Assembly (NCBI GenBank): GCA_026545765.1
Contig: JAIFAC010000303.1
Span: 1-64,000 of the forward strand
DNA from: Plantago major
Lineage: Eukaryota; Streptophyta; Magnoliopsida; Lamiales; Plantaginaceae
DNA length: 64,000 nt
Direction: 5' to 3'
Shown: positions 44,220 through 55,883 of the stretch, in pieces
How positions within the stretch are numbered: position 1 is the first letter of the stretch
How the letters are laid out: every line of letters begins with the position of its first letter
The notes under the pieces: model-generated
The model's database searches: none
Seen by the model: only the letters and a program-made list of their open reading frames with translations
What the model was told of the DNA's origin: nothing
Made by a program: the position numbers and the translations under genes

Positions 44220-45060
44220 TTATACATAAAGAAAAGGAAATCGCAGGTCTTTATATGTAAAATGTTGTTGATAAACATGTAAAGATCAACACACCACCAA
44301 TTAACTCACGTGTGTCTCTTCTATCTTCTAGAACCTAAAAGAGCACGCCTAATACACGATTCATAGAACATTTTAGAAGATCACCAAGGGACTATGTCAA
44401 GAATAGATCCAAAGGTCCTCCCATCGGATTCATGCCCATTAAGAAAAAATGCATATTCAACGGTAAATCATGCAAATCTGAAGGTATAAAATATAATTAA
44501 GCTTCATTGAACAATGTAATATTAATTACTTGAGTCCGATAAAATGATTGGATTCATTTCACAATATTAAATTTAAAACTAACAATTTGGAATCATATAC
44601 TACCAAATATATAACCTTAATTGGATTTCATAAATACCTTTAAATGTAAAAAAGAAAAATTTGTCATGCCTCAACAAATTGGGAAGCATACAGAAGGTGG
44701 GCATCATAATTACCTCAAGTATTTGAAACATCCAAACCCATTTTTATATATAGGAGTTTGGTGATCATCGATTTGAGTGTGTATATATTCAACAATTTTT
44801 TTTTTAATACCATTCTTATATGCATTATGTAAATTCACTATATGTGCCTAAATTTAGTATGTGGGTGGCGATTTTAATGGAATTATGGGATTTAGAAGAT
44901 TTGATTAGTCACATTTATAAATAGTTACAATGGTTGAATATCATTGGTAGAATTATGTGACCAAAATTAGATTTCAATTGTAAAGGTAAAAGAACCAAAT
45001 ACGCATTAACTTGGCATCAAACTTAAATTTACCCTGATTATAATTGTTTTGTAATTTTTT
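44220..45060. other. AT-rich stretch, nothing recognised
   Basis: No coding, repeat or terminal structure that I can support. It lies between the Tat-like LTR and the first Athila-like copy. Confidence 0.5.
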
Positions 45061-46010
45061 ATGGGGAGACCTTACAGACGTAGCTCTGAAGGGATCATTT
45101 ATGGGGAGTTCTGCTAAGCAAGTACTGGAAGCTTGCGCAAGTGTTGCTGAGAATTCAAGGTACATGAGTGAGCAGTTGAAGGAGAATGAGATCTTTAACA
45201 AGATGGAGGCAATAGAAGAAGTAAGGACAATAGCCGCAATTGAGGAAGAAGCGCAATGGGCTATGGGACAGAGCGTAGGAACTCCTGAGTACTTGGACAA
45301 GAGAAGCATATCAAAGGAAGTAAGCCAAGAAGTGCCAGAAGGGAAACCTATTGAGCTGAGCATCGAAGGGAAGAATGAAGTTTCCAAGATCAGCAGCGAA
45401 CAGGTCGTCGACAACGTAATAACTACCAAAAGGGAGTTAGAAGAGGAGATCAAAACCCTCACGGAACATCTCAACTAGAGAGAAAAAGTAGTGTTGGAAG
45501 AGCTGGATAAAGGAAGCAGTGATACTCGAGCTCTAGTGAATTTCCTTCACGAACGGTTCGTGGCGGTCAGCAAAGGGCTGAAGAAACTAAGTGAGAAGTT
45601 TGAAGGGGTGGAAGAGGAAATGTTAGCGATGAAGATCGTAGTAAGAGATATGGATAACAAGGTAGAAGAAGTAAAGGAGCAACGTATGGAATACATTGGA
45701 TTGATAACCATTGGGAGTGGGATAACATCACCAGATTCTGTGCCAAGAAGCAAAGGAAACACTAAGGGGAAGAAGAAGAATAAGGAAGTAGTTGAAGTCA
45801 ATGGTTCGAATGAGGAGGAAGAGAAGGAATAAAGCAAAAGAAGACTGCATAAGGGGACGTGATTATAAATATTGGCTCGAGAAGGGATTTGTTAGGTCCG
45901 TGACTAGTAAGTTAGTAGATTTGAAGGATCTACCTTTCCCTGGAAGAATTGCAAACGACATCAAGAAGGCTGCTAAGAAGAAGGCTAAAGGAAACCTGGA
46001 GAGCTAATCA
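45061..46010 (+). pseudogene. Athila-like gag, C-terminal half, copy 1
   Basis: One frame gives GSFMGSSAKQVLEACASVAE and ENSRYMSEQLKENEIFNKME (45100-45210), which equals the helical segment that follows the retrotransposon gag domain. A long Lys/Glu-rich coiled-coil region follows (REKVVLEELDKGSSD and VVRDMDNKVEEVKEQRMEY). Then a stop and frame change near 45830 lead to DYKYWLEKGFVRSVTSKLVD. The gag protein packages element RNA. Two breaks at about 45476 and 45832 split it. Confidence 0.6.
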
Positions 46011-46124
46011 ATTCCAGTGCCAATGCAAGACCTGTTTACTCTATACCCACCTGACTACATGGCAGCTATAAGGGATTCTTTAACCGGAAGAAGGCCTACA
46101 TCGGAGTAGCATGGAAAGAAGGAT

Positions 46125-46680
46125 CAAATATCATGAGGAGAGGAATAGGAGATCCGGGACAGTTCAGCATGACGATTGGAGTGAAGGGCAAGAAGGTAAA
46201 TTTCATGATAGACCTTGGAGCCAACGTAAATCTTATGTCATTGGCTAAGGCGAAGGAGCTAGGGATTGAAGACGAAATAGAACCATGCGGAACTAGCGTC
46301 CAGCTGGCCGACAATTTTGACAAAGAAATGTGCTGGGGAAATCAGAGGTTTACCTGTGGAGATCGGAGGCATAAGGTCAAGGCTAGACTTCCTTGTGATG
46401 GATATGGAAGGAAGCGTGATAAGGTCTAAAACACTTATTGGGCGACCAACCCTACATCAGATGGCAGACGTATTTGACACGGGGGAGAAGACCTATTCAT
46501 TAATCATGGAAGGGCAGAAGAAGTGTTTAAATTCTAAGGGTGAACTCCTAGAGGAAGGAAAGAGAGCTGAAAGAGGTTGTTGGGAGAGCACTGATGATTT
46601 TCATTTAGGAGATGAAGAGGAATTTGGGTATATAATGCCGATCCGTGGAAGAAGACATAGTGGACTTTGACTATGAGCAT
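46125..46680 (+). pseudogene. Athila-like aspartic protease, copy 1
   Basis: The frame reads GDPGQFSMTIGVKGKK, then NFMIDLGANVNLMSLAKAKE with the catalytic Asp in D-L-G-A, as is usual for plant Athila-type proteases. After a frameshift near 46315 comes GGIRSRLDFLVMDMEGSVI and TLIGRPTLHQMADVFDTG. It processes Gag-Pol. It would need a single repair of the frame to be complete, but the downstream pol is absent. Confidence 0.7.
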
Positions 46681-47091
46681 TATGAAGAATTGGAGCAACT
46701 TTTCTTCGTGGATGTGATCAAGGACGAGCGAAGCAAGGAACATACTTCACATATGTTCCGATTTGGGATGGATCCAGTAGGGGAAGATTTCAATGAAGAA
46801 GTGATGAGGCGTTGATGGAGATACTAACCACGCAACTAACGAATGGTTGAAAAAGTGTTCAACAAGTTCGAGGGTCCTAACCTCGATGCCTAAGTCATCT
46901 TTGAACAGGGGTTGAGCTATAAGACCTAAAACAAGTGCTTCTTTGGAGGCAAACCATGGTCATGTTTATTTTACGACTTGCATTTGCACTTTTACTTTTC
47001 ATTTTCGATTTCTATACCAAACATCGTGTTTGGGGAGGAAGACCCATGAGATCGCATGGAAGCCATAGTCCCGAAGTTCACTCCAAACATG
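46681..47091 (+). other. Athila-like 3' flanking sequence, copy 1
   Basis: Same sequence as 52330-52745, including GGTTGAAAAAGTG and GGAGGAAGACCCATGAG. It is weakly coding. It ends at a perfect 20-bp palindrome (47089-47108) that spans the junction with the LINE fragment. Confidence 0.5.
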
Positions 47092-48441
47092 CTATTTTAA
47101 AATAGCATCATATTTGACCCATTCACCTTCAATCTCAAGCATGAGAATCTTGTTTCTTCTTCGTCGATTTACAACAGACTTGTGAAAGAACTTCGCTGAC
47201 TTTTGGTACCGTAATAATTCTTCTTGTTGGAGGATTTGGTTATACTCGATGAGTTGAAACTCCAAATTATGGAGGAAGTCATTAAATTTTTCCGACAAGG
47301 CCTTCCGGTACCGCAAGTCGCTTAGTACTGCTTTCTTTCACCAAAAATATTACCAAATACCTTCGCATTCCATGGGAGAATCAGATCTAGTACTTTTGAG
47401 ATTGCCCAACAATGTCTATGCTAGTATTCCAAATGTTCCGAGAATTAGCTCACACTGTGATGAGGGAACCACATTGCCTCAAAGCGGAAAGGACGATTTT
47501 CAAATGGTAAATCAACTCCATAGCAAGTTGTTAGAATTGGATGGTGATCTGAATGAGTGCAAGGCAGGTGTAGGACAGCATTGTCTGGGAAGCTCTGAAC
47601 CCACTGTTCATTTGCTAAGGCTCAATCAATCCTTTCCTTTATTATGCTTCCATTCTCTTATTTGTTTGTCCAAGTGAAGTTGGGACCATGGAAGCCGAGA
47701 TCTTGGAGATTACACGCTGCCATGCATCTTTGAAAGAACAATAGGCGACTTACCGATGCCACTCGCCCACCTTGTTTCTCACGTGAAAAACCAATTTCAT
47801 TAAAATCGCCGGTGACCAGCCAGGGGAGATTTCTGGTCATAGAAATATTCTCAAGGCTATTGAAGATACAAACTTTATCTTGGTGATATGGTTTTGCATA
47901 GATACCTGAAATCATCCATGGTTCCTGACGACGAGGACGTAAAAAAACAAGTATACCTTGATCCTCAATCTCAATTATCTCTACATCATTATCTGATTGG
48001 TTCCATAACATCCAGACACCACCAGCCATTCCTTCCGTAGGTGCAATTTGATAATCTGAGTACCCTAGGAAGCGAGCAATTTCATACGCAGTGTCTTGAG
48101 ATACACGAGTTTCCAATAAAAAGACCACCGAAGGATTATGTGATCTGACTAACTCTCGAAAGTTTCTACGAAAACTTTCATTACCAACTCCTTGACAATT
48201 CCAGGAAACGATCTTCATTGTTGACATGTTGAGGGTGTATGGCATGAGTGGGTAACTAATCTCCCGACCCATCCATAACGATATCACTTGGCATAGAGCT
48301 TCCAATGCCAGTAAATTCTGTCGAACTTGTTCGCACTCGCTCAGAACAAACCTTTGCCAACTCGTCTCCGATTGTCCTCCATAAATATGTTATGTCTCCG
48401 CCCAGCTCCCAGATCACAGGAAATTCCATTACATGAACCAA
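47092..48441 (-). mobile_element. LINE fragment, minus strand: endonuclease and linker
   Basis: Read on the minus strand: MKIVSWNCQGVGNESFRRNF at about 48214-48150, then YSDYQIAPTEGMAGGVWMLW, WLVTGDFNEIGFSREKQGG, FHGPNFTWTNK, RIDxALANEQWVQSFPDNAV, PCTHSDHHPIL and PFRFEAMWFPHH (EN domain to about 47460). The linker follows: LEFQLIEYNQILQQEELLRY and VNRRRRNKILML (47260-47140). The end of ORF1 lies at 48441-48256. The reverse-transcriptase half is missing. This LINE belongs to a different subfamily from the two long copies. Loss of the 3' half is unusual, because LINEs normally lose the 5' side. Confidence 0.8.
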
Positions 48442-48464
48442 GAAGGAGTGGAATTCGAATCCAG

Positions 48465-48850
48465 CAGCATGTAAGGGAGTACGGGTTTGATCTAACTCTG
48501 ATTAACGCATTACCAAAGTTCGGAGGAAGAGAAGGAGAGAATGAATGCAAGTTCATGAATGCATTCAATTCTATTGTCGAGCAGTTTCTGACGAAGGGAT
48601 TAACCGATGGTGAGCGGAAATTCTGGTTCTTCATCAAAATACTGGAGGGAGCAGCAAAAAGATGGATAGATTCAATCAAAGAAGAAGTCAGTGAATGGGA
48701 AGAGCTGAGGAGTATGCTCTTGAAGAAGTTTCTAGTGCTTGCAGGGGTTATGAGAGAAAGGAGGATGATATCCAACTTCACTCAGAAACAGAAGGAAGCT
48801 TTTCATGATGCATGGGAAAGGTTTGAGGAGATCCAATACAACTGCCCCTA
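48465..48850 (+). pseudogene. Athila-like retrotransposon gag domain, copy 2
   Basis: A long clean frame reads LINALPKFGGREGENECKFM, NAFNSIVEQFLTKGLTDGER, GAAKRWIDSIKEEVSEWEEL, and KEAFHDAWERFEEIQYNCP. This is the classic retrotransposon gag (PF03732-type) core: F.G....D...FL, A..W....P...I..W.EL...F, and E.....WERF..L...CPHHG. The frame stops at 48849 (CP followed by a stop) but homology continues in other frames (KLCEYFYLGVREEFRDLID). Confidence 0.75.
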
Positions 48851-49840
48851 ACATCAGTTTACTTCACGAAAGCTCTGTGAGTATTTCTACTTAGGAGTTA
48901 GAGAGGAGTTTAGAGACCTTATAGACATAGCTCAAGGATCATTTATGGGGAGTTCTCACAAGGCATCGAAGATTGCACAAGTGTTGAGAATTCAATGTAC
49001 AAGACCGAAAATAAAGGAGAATGAGATCTTCAACAAGATAGAGGCAATAGAAGAAGTAAGGACAATAGCCGCAATTGAGGAAGAAGCACAATGAGATATG
49101 GGACAGAGCGTAGGAACTCCTTAGTACTTGGACAAGAGAAGCATATCAAAGGAAGTAAGCCAAGAAGTGCCAGAAGGGAAACCTATCGAGCCGAAAGCAT
49201 CAAGGGAAGAATGAAGTTTCCAAGATCAAGAAGGAATGTGTGGTCGACAACAGAATAACCGCCAAAAGGGGTTAGAAGAGGAGATCAAAACCCTCATGGA
49301 ACATCACAACCAGAGAGGAAAAGTAGTGTTGAAAGAGTCGATAAAGGAAGCAAAGGATACTCGAGTTTAGTGAATTTCCTTCACTTAACAGTCAGGCGGT
49401 CAAAGAAGGGTCAAGAAACTAAGTGAGAAGTTTGAAGGGTGGAAGAGGAAATGTCATGGCGAAGATCGTAGTAAGTGATATGGATAACAAGGTAGAAGAA
49501 GTAAAGGAGCAACGTATGGAATACATAGGATCGATAACCACTGGGAGTGGGATAACATCACCAGATTCTGTGCCAAGAAGCAAAGGAAATGCTAAGGGGA
49601 AGAAGAAGAATAAGGAAGTAGTAGAAGTCAAAGGTTCGAATGAGGAGGAAGAGAAGAATAAAGCAAAAGAAGACTACATAAGGGGACGTGATTATAAATA
49701 TTGGCTCGAGAAGGGATTTGTTAGGTCTGTGACTAGTAAGTTAGTAGATTTGAAGGAACTACGTTTCCCAGGAAGAATTGCAAACTACATCAAGAAGGCT
49801 GCTAAGAAGAAGACTAAAGGAAACCTGGAGAGCTAATCAA
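48851..49840 (+). pseudogene. Athila-like gag C-terminal part, copy 2
   Basis: Homologous to 45090-46010. It has more breaks than copy 1, and many differences are short deletions such as GCTGGAT to TCGAT. The clean part is 49423-49836, giving VSDMDNKVEEVKEQRMEY, KKKNKEVVEVKGSNEEEEK and DYKYWLEKGFVRSVTSKLVD. Confidence 0.6.
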
Positions 49841-49972
49841 TTCCAGTGCCAATGCAAGACCTGTTTACTCTATACCCACCTGACTACATGGCAGCTGTAA
49901 GGGAATTCTTTAACCTAAGAAGGCCTACGCTTGAGTAGCATGGAGAGAAGGATCACATATCATGAGGAGAGG

Positions 49973-50892
49973 TGATGAGTTGGTTTTACATCGCCTTATC
50001 CGGTCTTTTTACCGCTTTTATTATCCTTAAGTATAGTTTTAGTAGTTTTCCTGTAGTCTTTTACTTGTTTTGTTCATTGTGAGTTTTGCAGGTATTTGGT
50101 TAAACCGCGCTAATTGAAGGCAAAAAAGGGTGTATTTTACATGCATCTGGAAGATATGGAGTTCCAATGCTTCGTGTGGTTGCTAGAAGTGGAGCGGGGA
50201 GGCCAAAATACCAAGAATCAAGTTAAAAGAAGCAAAATCGAGCAAGAAGGACAAGAAGGGCAAAATCGCTGCTTGTCAAGAGTCATTAACGCCAAGAGAA
50301 GATTGGCCCGCCAATTCAATCTGTAAAGAATTGGCGACACCAAATTTGAATCGGACGCCATGGATGTATTCAAGGCGTCCGCCTATATTCAAGGCCCACC
50401 AACTCTCATATACGGCAGACGCCAACCTTCTGTCATGCTTAATTTTACCCAAGTTAGCTAGATTTTTCCTAATTCGCATTTAGTTTTTATTCTTTCTATT
50501 AGTTAGAAAAAACATTATTACATCTGTAATTGATCTATTGTCAAGTATTCAGACATTGCTCTCAACATAGACCTATTTTCCAAGGCAATTACCCGTTTTG
50601 AGGTAATTGAACCGGTTTTCACCTTGTAATCCGACGATTGTGATTGATTGGGAGCATAATCTACATACTATCTTGCATCGATTCGATCTGTGTTCTTCAA
50701 TTCTACATAGGGTTTGTGACAACGAAGGGTAAATTGTACCAATCGTTCGATTCTTCGTTTCTAGTATTAGATTATGTGTGTTGATTGTTTAATTGCTTTA
50801 TTGATTATGTCTTCGCATAACATGAGTAGCTAAACACCGATTATGGAGTGGTGATGAATTCAAGCATGCTAGTTATGGTTTATGCATATACA

Positions 50893-50983
<91 letters not shown>

Positions 50984-51112
50984 CTGTATGTATGTCTGTA
51001 TGTGTATATATACATATTACATATACATATATATATATGTATATATATGTATATATATGTGTATATATATATATACACATATATATATATATATATGTGT
51101 ATATATATATAT

Positions 51113-51175
<63 letters not shown>

Positions 51176-51807
51176 TGTATGTATGTATGTATGTATGTAT
51201 GTATCGAGAGAGAGAGAGAGAGAGAGAGATTACTATGAGCTTTTTTGATTAATTGCGTATTCTGCTATTACGTTTGATGTGCATTCCGTCAATATCACTG
51301 TTAGATTAAGCATTTGATCTTTAGAAACCAAAACGCTTTCGCCTTGCTTCAATCTAATGCTTAGTTGCAAAAGAATAGTAGGATTAGCTTAATTGATTGT
51401 AGCTTAGTAAAATTGACGCCTTCACTAATGCTATTCATTTTCTGAAACCAAGTAGTGACAACTTGAGAGTAATCGTTTTCCTATCAATCGCATATTTCTT
51501 GCTAGCTAGCTTGTCTTCAAGTCACCACTTCATAATTCTGCTCATTCATATATTAATCTCGTTAAGTGTCAACCTATCACTAGTTTTGTCTGCTTAGTTG
51601 TTTACTTCTACACTAGTTAATAATCTCGCTGCCGAAGCAAACAACCATTTACTGCTTTCCATATCGTGTCTACTATTCAGAACCCAAACTCAAATTTAGT
51701 TAAGTCCTTCGAGACCTACTCAAGTTAACTTCACTACACCGCAAGTTTTCAAGTGTTGAGAATTAACTCGCTAAGTAAACAAATACAAAACTCGATTTGA
51801 CAAATCA
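49973..51807 (+). mobile_element. Solo LTR with perfect 5-bp target duplication
   Basis: It starts TGATGAGTTGGTTTTACATC and ends TTTGACAAATCA. The flanks are perfect AGAGG copies (49968-49972 and 51808-51812), and the uninterrupted version GAGAGGAATAGGAGATCC occurs in copy 1 at 46138. So this is a single LTR inserted into the Athila-like gag-protease region. Size is 1,835 bp. It is homologous to 5453-7776. The interior has a microsatellite block at 50884-51229. No TATA box was assigned. Confidence 0.95.
50884..51229. repeat. Compound microsatellite (TA, TATG, GA) in the solo LTR
   Basis: Runs of (TA)n, interspersed TACATATATA, then (TATG)n (51148-51204) and (GA)n (51205-51229). The equivalent place in LTR copy 1 (about 6250) holds only AATATATATAAG, so the expansion arose in this copy. 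Long Tyr/Ile/Val/Cys frames here are artefacts. Confidence 0.95.
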
Positions 51808-52300
51808 AGAGGAATAGGAGATCCGGATAGTTCAAAGATGACGATTGGAGTGAAGGGAAAGAAGGTAAATTGCATGATAGACCTTGGAGCCGTAAATCTT
51901 ATGTCATTGTTCAAGGCTAAGGAGATAGGGATTGAAGATGAAATAGAACCATGCGAACTAGCATCCAAATTAGCCGACAATTTCAACAAAGAAATGTCGG
52001 GGAAATCGAGGTTTACCAAGGAGATTGGAGGTATAAGGTCGAGGCTAGACTTCCTTGTGATGGATAGGGAAGGAAGCGTGATAAGGTCTAAAACACTTAT
52101 CATGCACCACCCCTACATCGATGGAAGTCAGATTTGACACAGGGAGAAAACCTATTCATTAATCATGGAAGGGCGTATAGGCTTTCAATTCTAAGGGTGA
52201 ACTCCTAGAGGAAGGAAAGAGAGTTGAAAGAGGTTGTTGGGAGAGCGTTGATGATTTTCATTTAGGAGATGAAGAGGAATTTGGGTATATAATGCTAGAT
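51808..52300 (+). pseudogene. Athila-like aspartic protease, copy 2
   Basis: After the AGAGG duplicate the frame resumes as MTIGVKGKKVNCMIDLGAVN, with D-L-G-A preserved but one residue shorter than copy 1 (DLGANVN). GGIRSRLDFLVMDREGSVIR and SKTLIMHHPYIDGSQI follow. Several frame breaks occur downstream of 52137. Confidence 0.65.
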
Positions 52301-54532
52301 CTGGTGGAAGAAGACATAGTGGATTTTGACTATGAGCATTATGAAGAATTGGAGCAACTTTTCTTCGTGTATGTGATCAAGGACGAGCGAAGCAAGGAAC
52401 ATACTTCACATATGTTCAATTCGGGATGGATCCAGTAGGGGGAGACTTCAAAGAAGAAGTGATGAGGCATTGGGATGGAGATACGAACTACGCAACGAAC
52501 GAATGGTTGAAAAAGTGCTCCAACAAGTTCGAGGGTCCAAACCTCGACAGCTAAGTCATCTTTGAACATGATAAGACCTAAAACAAGCGCTTCTTGGGAG
52601 GCAACCCGTGGTCATGTTTATTTTACGCACTTGCATTTGCACTTTTTACTTTTCATTTTCGATTTCTATACCAAACATCTGGTTTGGGGGAGGAAGACCC
52701 CATGAGATTTGCATGTAAGCCATAGTCCTGAGTTCACTCCAAACATGCTATCTCACACACTTTTGAGCCCAGGTACTATGGAAGAACGAAGGAGGATACC
52801 CATCGCAAGATGAATAAACTCTTTGTGGAGCTTGTGAGCGATGCACAGCTGGGAGACCAAGATGATATGCGGAGGAGGAATTAAATAAACAAGCATGGAA
52901 GCACAACACCTAGAGGGGAGTATCTGTCCTTTTTCTTCTTTACTTTCCTAGTTTCCTATCTGCTCTCTGCTAGGTTTGGGGGATGAATTTGATTTGACTA
53001 CTGCCTGCTAACTTAATTGGTCTGTAGAAGCTTTTAAAATACTCGCACTTAGTAGTTTGTATTTTAATTTATGATTATCTGTTACGTCTAAGGTCTTTTA
53101 CTTGTTGAAAAATGTTTTGATCTATGGGAGAGTACCGAGTGTGAGCCATAACTAAGATGAGGAGCTGTGGATTTGTTTTCTTGCTTTGCTACTTGCTGAA
53201 TATTTGCTCTGACCGAATCCGGCCCATGCTACCTTGATGAGTGAGTTTACTTACTACTCTAATTGAAGTCCTGTAGCAACTGCAGAACACTGCCACCGGA
53301 GTCTTTATTTGTCAAGAAAGATGAATATGATTAGTAGTACTCGCCTTTCTGAATCCTTTTCTATACATTTCACTAACCCCACTCAAAGCTTTTTAAGCCC
53401 TTATGAAACTCCACCATATATCATATACATGCTTTACTTAAGCGGTGACAGCAACCTACCGCCGAGCTTGAACGAAGAAACAAAGCTACGAGTTCCAAAG
53501 AATGGAGGAGAATCATGTTTTGATCATAATCGAGAATTGGTTTGGGGGAAAGTATAGAAGAAAACCCTAACCCTTGTTCGAGAAATTGGTTTGGGGGAGA
53601 AGTGGAAGATGAAAGTCATTGAAGGTAACCCTGTTGGCCCTACTGTTATATTATCGGTGCTAAAAATCACTAGCTCTTGCTCTAGAAAAAATAGAAAAGA
53701 AAGTACCGAAAAAAGCAAAGGTACAAAAGTCTCGGAGTGGATCTGTGGTCCTTGTGATCACCGCTTTTGTCAAGTATGTTACAGATACTACCCACATACC
53801 GGCGTGGCCCTAAAAAGCTACATGTCCGTGAGGATTGATGGTATGTATACCAAACCAGCACGCACAAAAGTACGGAATTCGGTAAAACATACACTACCAA
53901 AAAATGTAGAGACTAAAAAAGCCCAATGATGGCCAACCAAAAGCATACGAGTCAAGAAACGATCGGAAAAATAGTATGCAAAAAGAAAAGAAAATAACGG
54001 AGCAAGTAGTCTATGTGAAGCAACCGATGGAGTAGTTAAGATGATAGAAGAGAAGTTGAATATTTATCATGACAAGAGGACGAAGTCGGAGGAAGGAACT
54101 CGTGTCCAAAGGGTAAGTCCTCCAAATACCCTTGATTCTACCTTGTTATCTTTTAATGATACTTGGCCTTGCACTCCTCTATATATTATCCTACCTATTT
54201 TACTTACCAAGCCAACCTGAGTACTACTTTGATTTGTGCATTGATTTTAGGGAGCAGGATTGCATAACATTACCTCGCGGTAATGATTCTGAAGTACACC
54301 TATAAGGACATCGTTACATTTGTAAATCACCGGTCAGAGTGAGTGATGCTTACTTGTTACTTGTTTGTCGTGGAGTCCTAAAGTTGAGTTGAAACTAAGT
54401 CAAGAGAGTTTGAAACCCTACAAACCGTTGCTTGTCTATGTGGTGGTTTATTCTTGCTGCTCATTTCATGGTCACTTCTTGATTATCATTATTGCCTTGC
54501 TCAATGATGAGCAAGAAACTGGTTTTGGGGTG
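52301..54532 (+). other. Long 3' noncoding region of the Athila-like element
   Basis: No conserved coding. A GGTTTGGGGG(A/G)A motif occurs several times, for example at 52683, 53539 and 53589. Athila-like elements often have long noncoding regions before the 3' LTR. The purine-rich tract GGTTTTGGGGTG (54521-54532) directly precedes the LTR and is the likely polypurine tract. Confidence 0.5.
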
Positions 54533-55883
54533 TGATGTGACAATGAAATGTGCAATATAGCATGCTTTTAGACCCTCGTTTTTTGCCGTAAATGAAATAT
54601 TTGTATCGTTTTATGGTCAACTACCAACTTCGCGTGTTTTCTGTAGGTCATGATCGCGTTTTTCAGTAATTGCACGATTTCAGGCACCAAAATGGCATAA
54701 TTGTGTGAAATCGAGATAAAGAAGTGAATACGCCGGATTGGTCGTTGCACGAAGTTTGAAGAGTCAAAACATATCATGCGACCAACCAATGCGAAGATAA
54801 TTGAAGATGCAACAACTTTGTAGAAGACCACTTTCAAGAAAACGAAGTTACGAAGCCCGAAATTGAAGAACGAAGAAAATAGATTCGAATCTACAAAAAT
54901 CGATGATGGAGGTCCACAGGGGACCGCAGTGATGGTTCTTGAATCTTCCTGGGCCATTCTTCGCCTCACAAAGGGCCCGCCTTTCTAAACCTTCCTTATG
55001 ATGAATGGCGGCCAGAGCTTGAGATTTTCACTATAAATAAGACCTCAGGGGTCTCATAATTCTACACCGCCACAAAGTCGCTCTCCGAGAGAGAACCACC
55101 TGGGAAGTGAAATCCCAAAACCCCTGGCCGTCAGGCACCCAGTAGGAGGAAACCCTAGAAGCAGCAGCACGAAGACATCAGAGACTAAGCTTCTTCTTCC
55201 TTTCTTCTCTAGATTTTCAATTTTTGTTCTTAGATTACTATGAGTAGCTAACATTCTTTTGTAAAGGCGAACCGCCGTATCTCTGCTTTTGCTACTTCTT
55301 TATATACCGTGATATATTAATGAATTAGTTTTAAAACGCTGCTTCGTGTTTGTTCTTTATTCGTCTGACTCTTTATGTGGGAAATCCTTACTGACTACGA
55401 CTTGGTAACGAATTATACATTATCCTGTGTGATTTGTCTGAAAACGTGATGAGATAGTGTGTTAAGTGACACAACACATTGTTGGTAAGTGAAGGTGTCT
55501 GGATTAACTACGACTTGATCCTTTCGCATGTTTCTTTACTACCCAGACGGGTAGTACGTTGTTTGATTCTAAGTAGTCGAGTAGCATAGCGTAGGGACGC
55601 TGGGGATCCTTTACGCCTTTCCATCATTGATTTACAACAAAGCAATTTAGAGTTTACTGCAATTCAATTATTCTGTTTGAGATCAAACTGTTTACTTTTC
55701 TGCATTCAATTACAAACGTTATTTGCTTGTTCCTATGCTAAGTGTCCGTGGAGAATGACATCCCGAGTCAACTTTCTGCTATAAACTGTGGATTTGAGGA
55801 CTTTCGACTTATAAATTTAATCTTGATTGTATTTAGGGATTACAGGTTCTACAACGGAAAACAAAATCTCTGAGTGCACATCA
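54533..55883 (+). mobile_element. Athila-like 3' LTR, plus orientation
   Basis: It starts TGATGTGACAATG and ends GAGTGCACATCA, giving inverted TGATGTG/CACATCA termini. A TATA-type CACTATAAATAAGACC lies at 55029-55044, followed by a leader-like AGAGAGAACC zone. Length is 1,351 bp. The polypurine tract lies directly upstream. No matching 5' LTR is in the window. Confidence 0.75.

Larger units (their letters stand above)
45061..47091 (+). mobile_element. Athila-like Ty3/gypsy fragment, copy 1 (gag C-terminus and protease)
   Basis: This segment is homologous to 48910-49970 plus 51808-52745. It starts within gag, at the stretch GSFMGSSAKQVLEACASVAE, and runs through the protease and beyond to GACCCATGAG and CCAAACATGCTAT at 47095, where a LINE fragment begins. 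It has neither LTR nor reverse transcriptase. Confidence 0.65.
48442..54532 (+). mobile_element. Athila-like Ty3/gypsy element, copy 2 (no pol)
   Basis: This holds gag (48465-49836), protease (51808-52300) split by a solo LTR (49973-51807), and a long 3' region reaching a plus-strand 3' LTR at 54533. No reverse transcriptase, RNase H or integrase was seen anywhere inside. The protease is followed directly by noncoding 3' sequence, so pol was lost before the two copies diverged. It behaves as a non-autonomous derivative. Confidence 0.6.

Noticed and set aside
47372-47677. A 101-codon plus-strand frame that looks like a possible captured gene fragment
   Set aside because: The minus strand here is the LINE endonuclease C-terminus (ALANEQWVQSF, THSDHHPIL, PFRFEAMW), so the plus frame is a shadow.
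50848-51252. Overlapping frames of alternating Tyr, Ile, Cys and Val on both strands
   Set aside because: Pure products of TA and TATG microsatellites inside the solo LTR.
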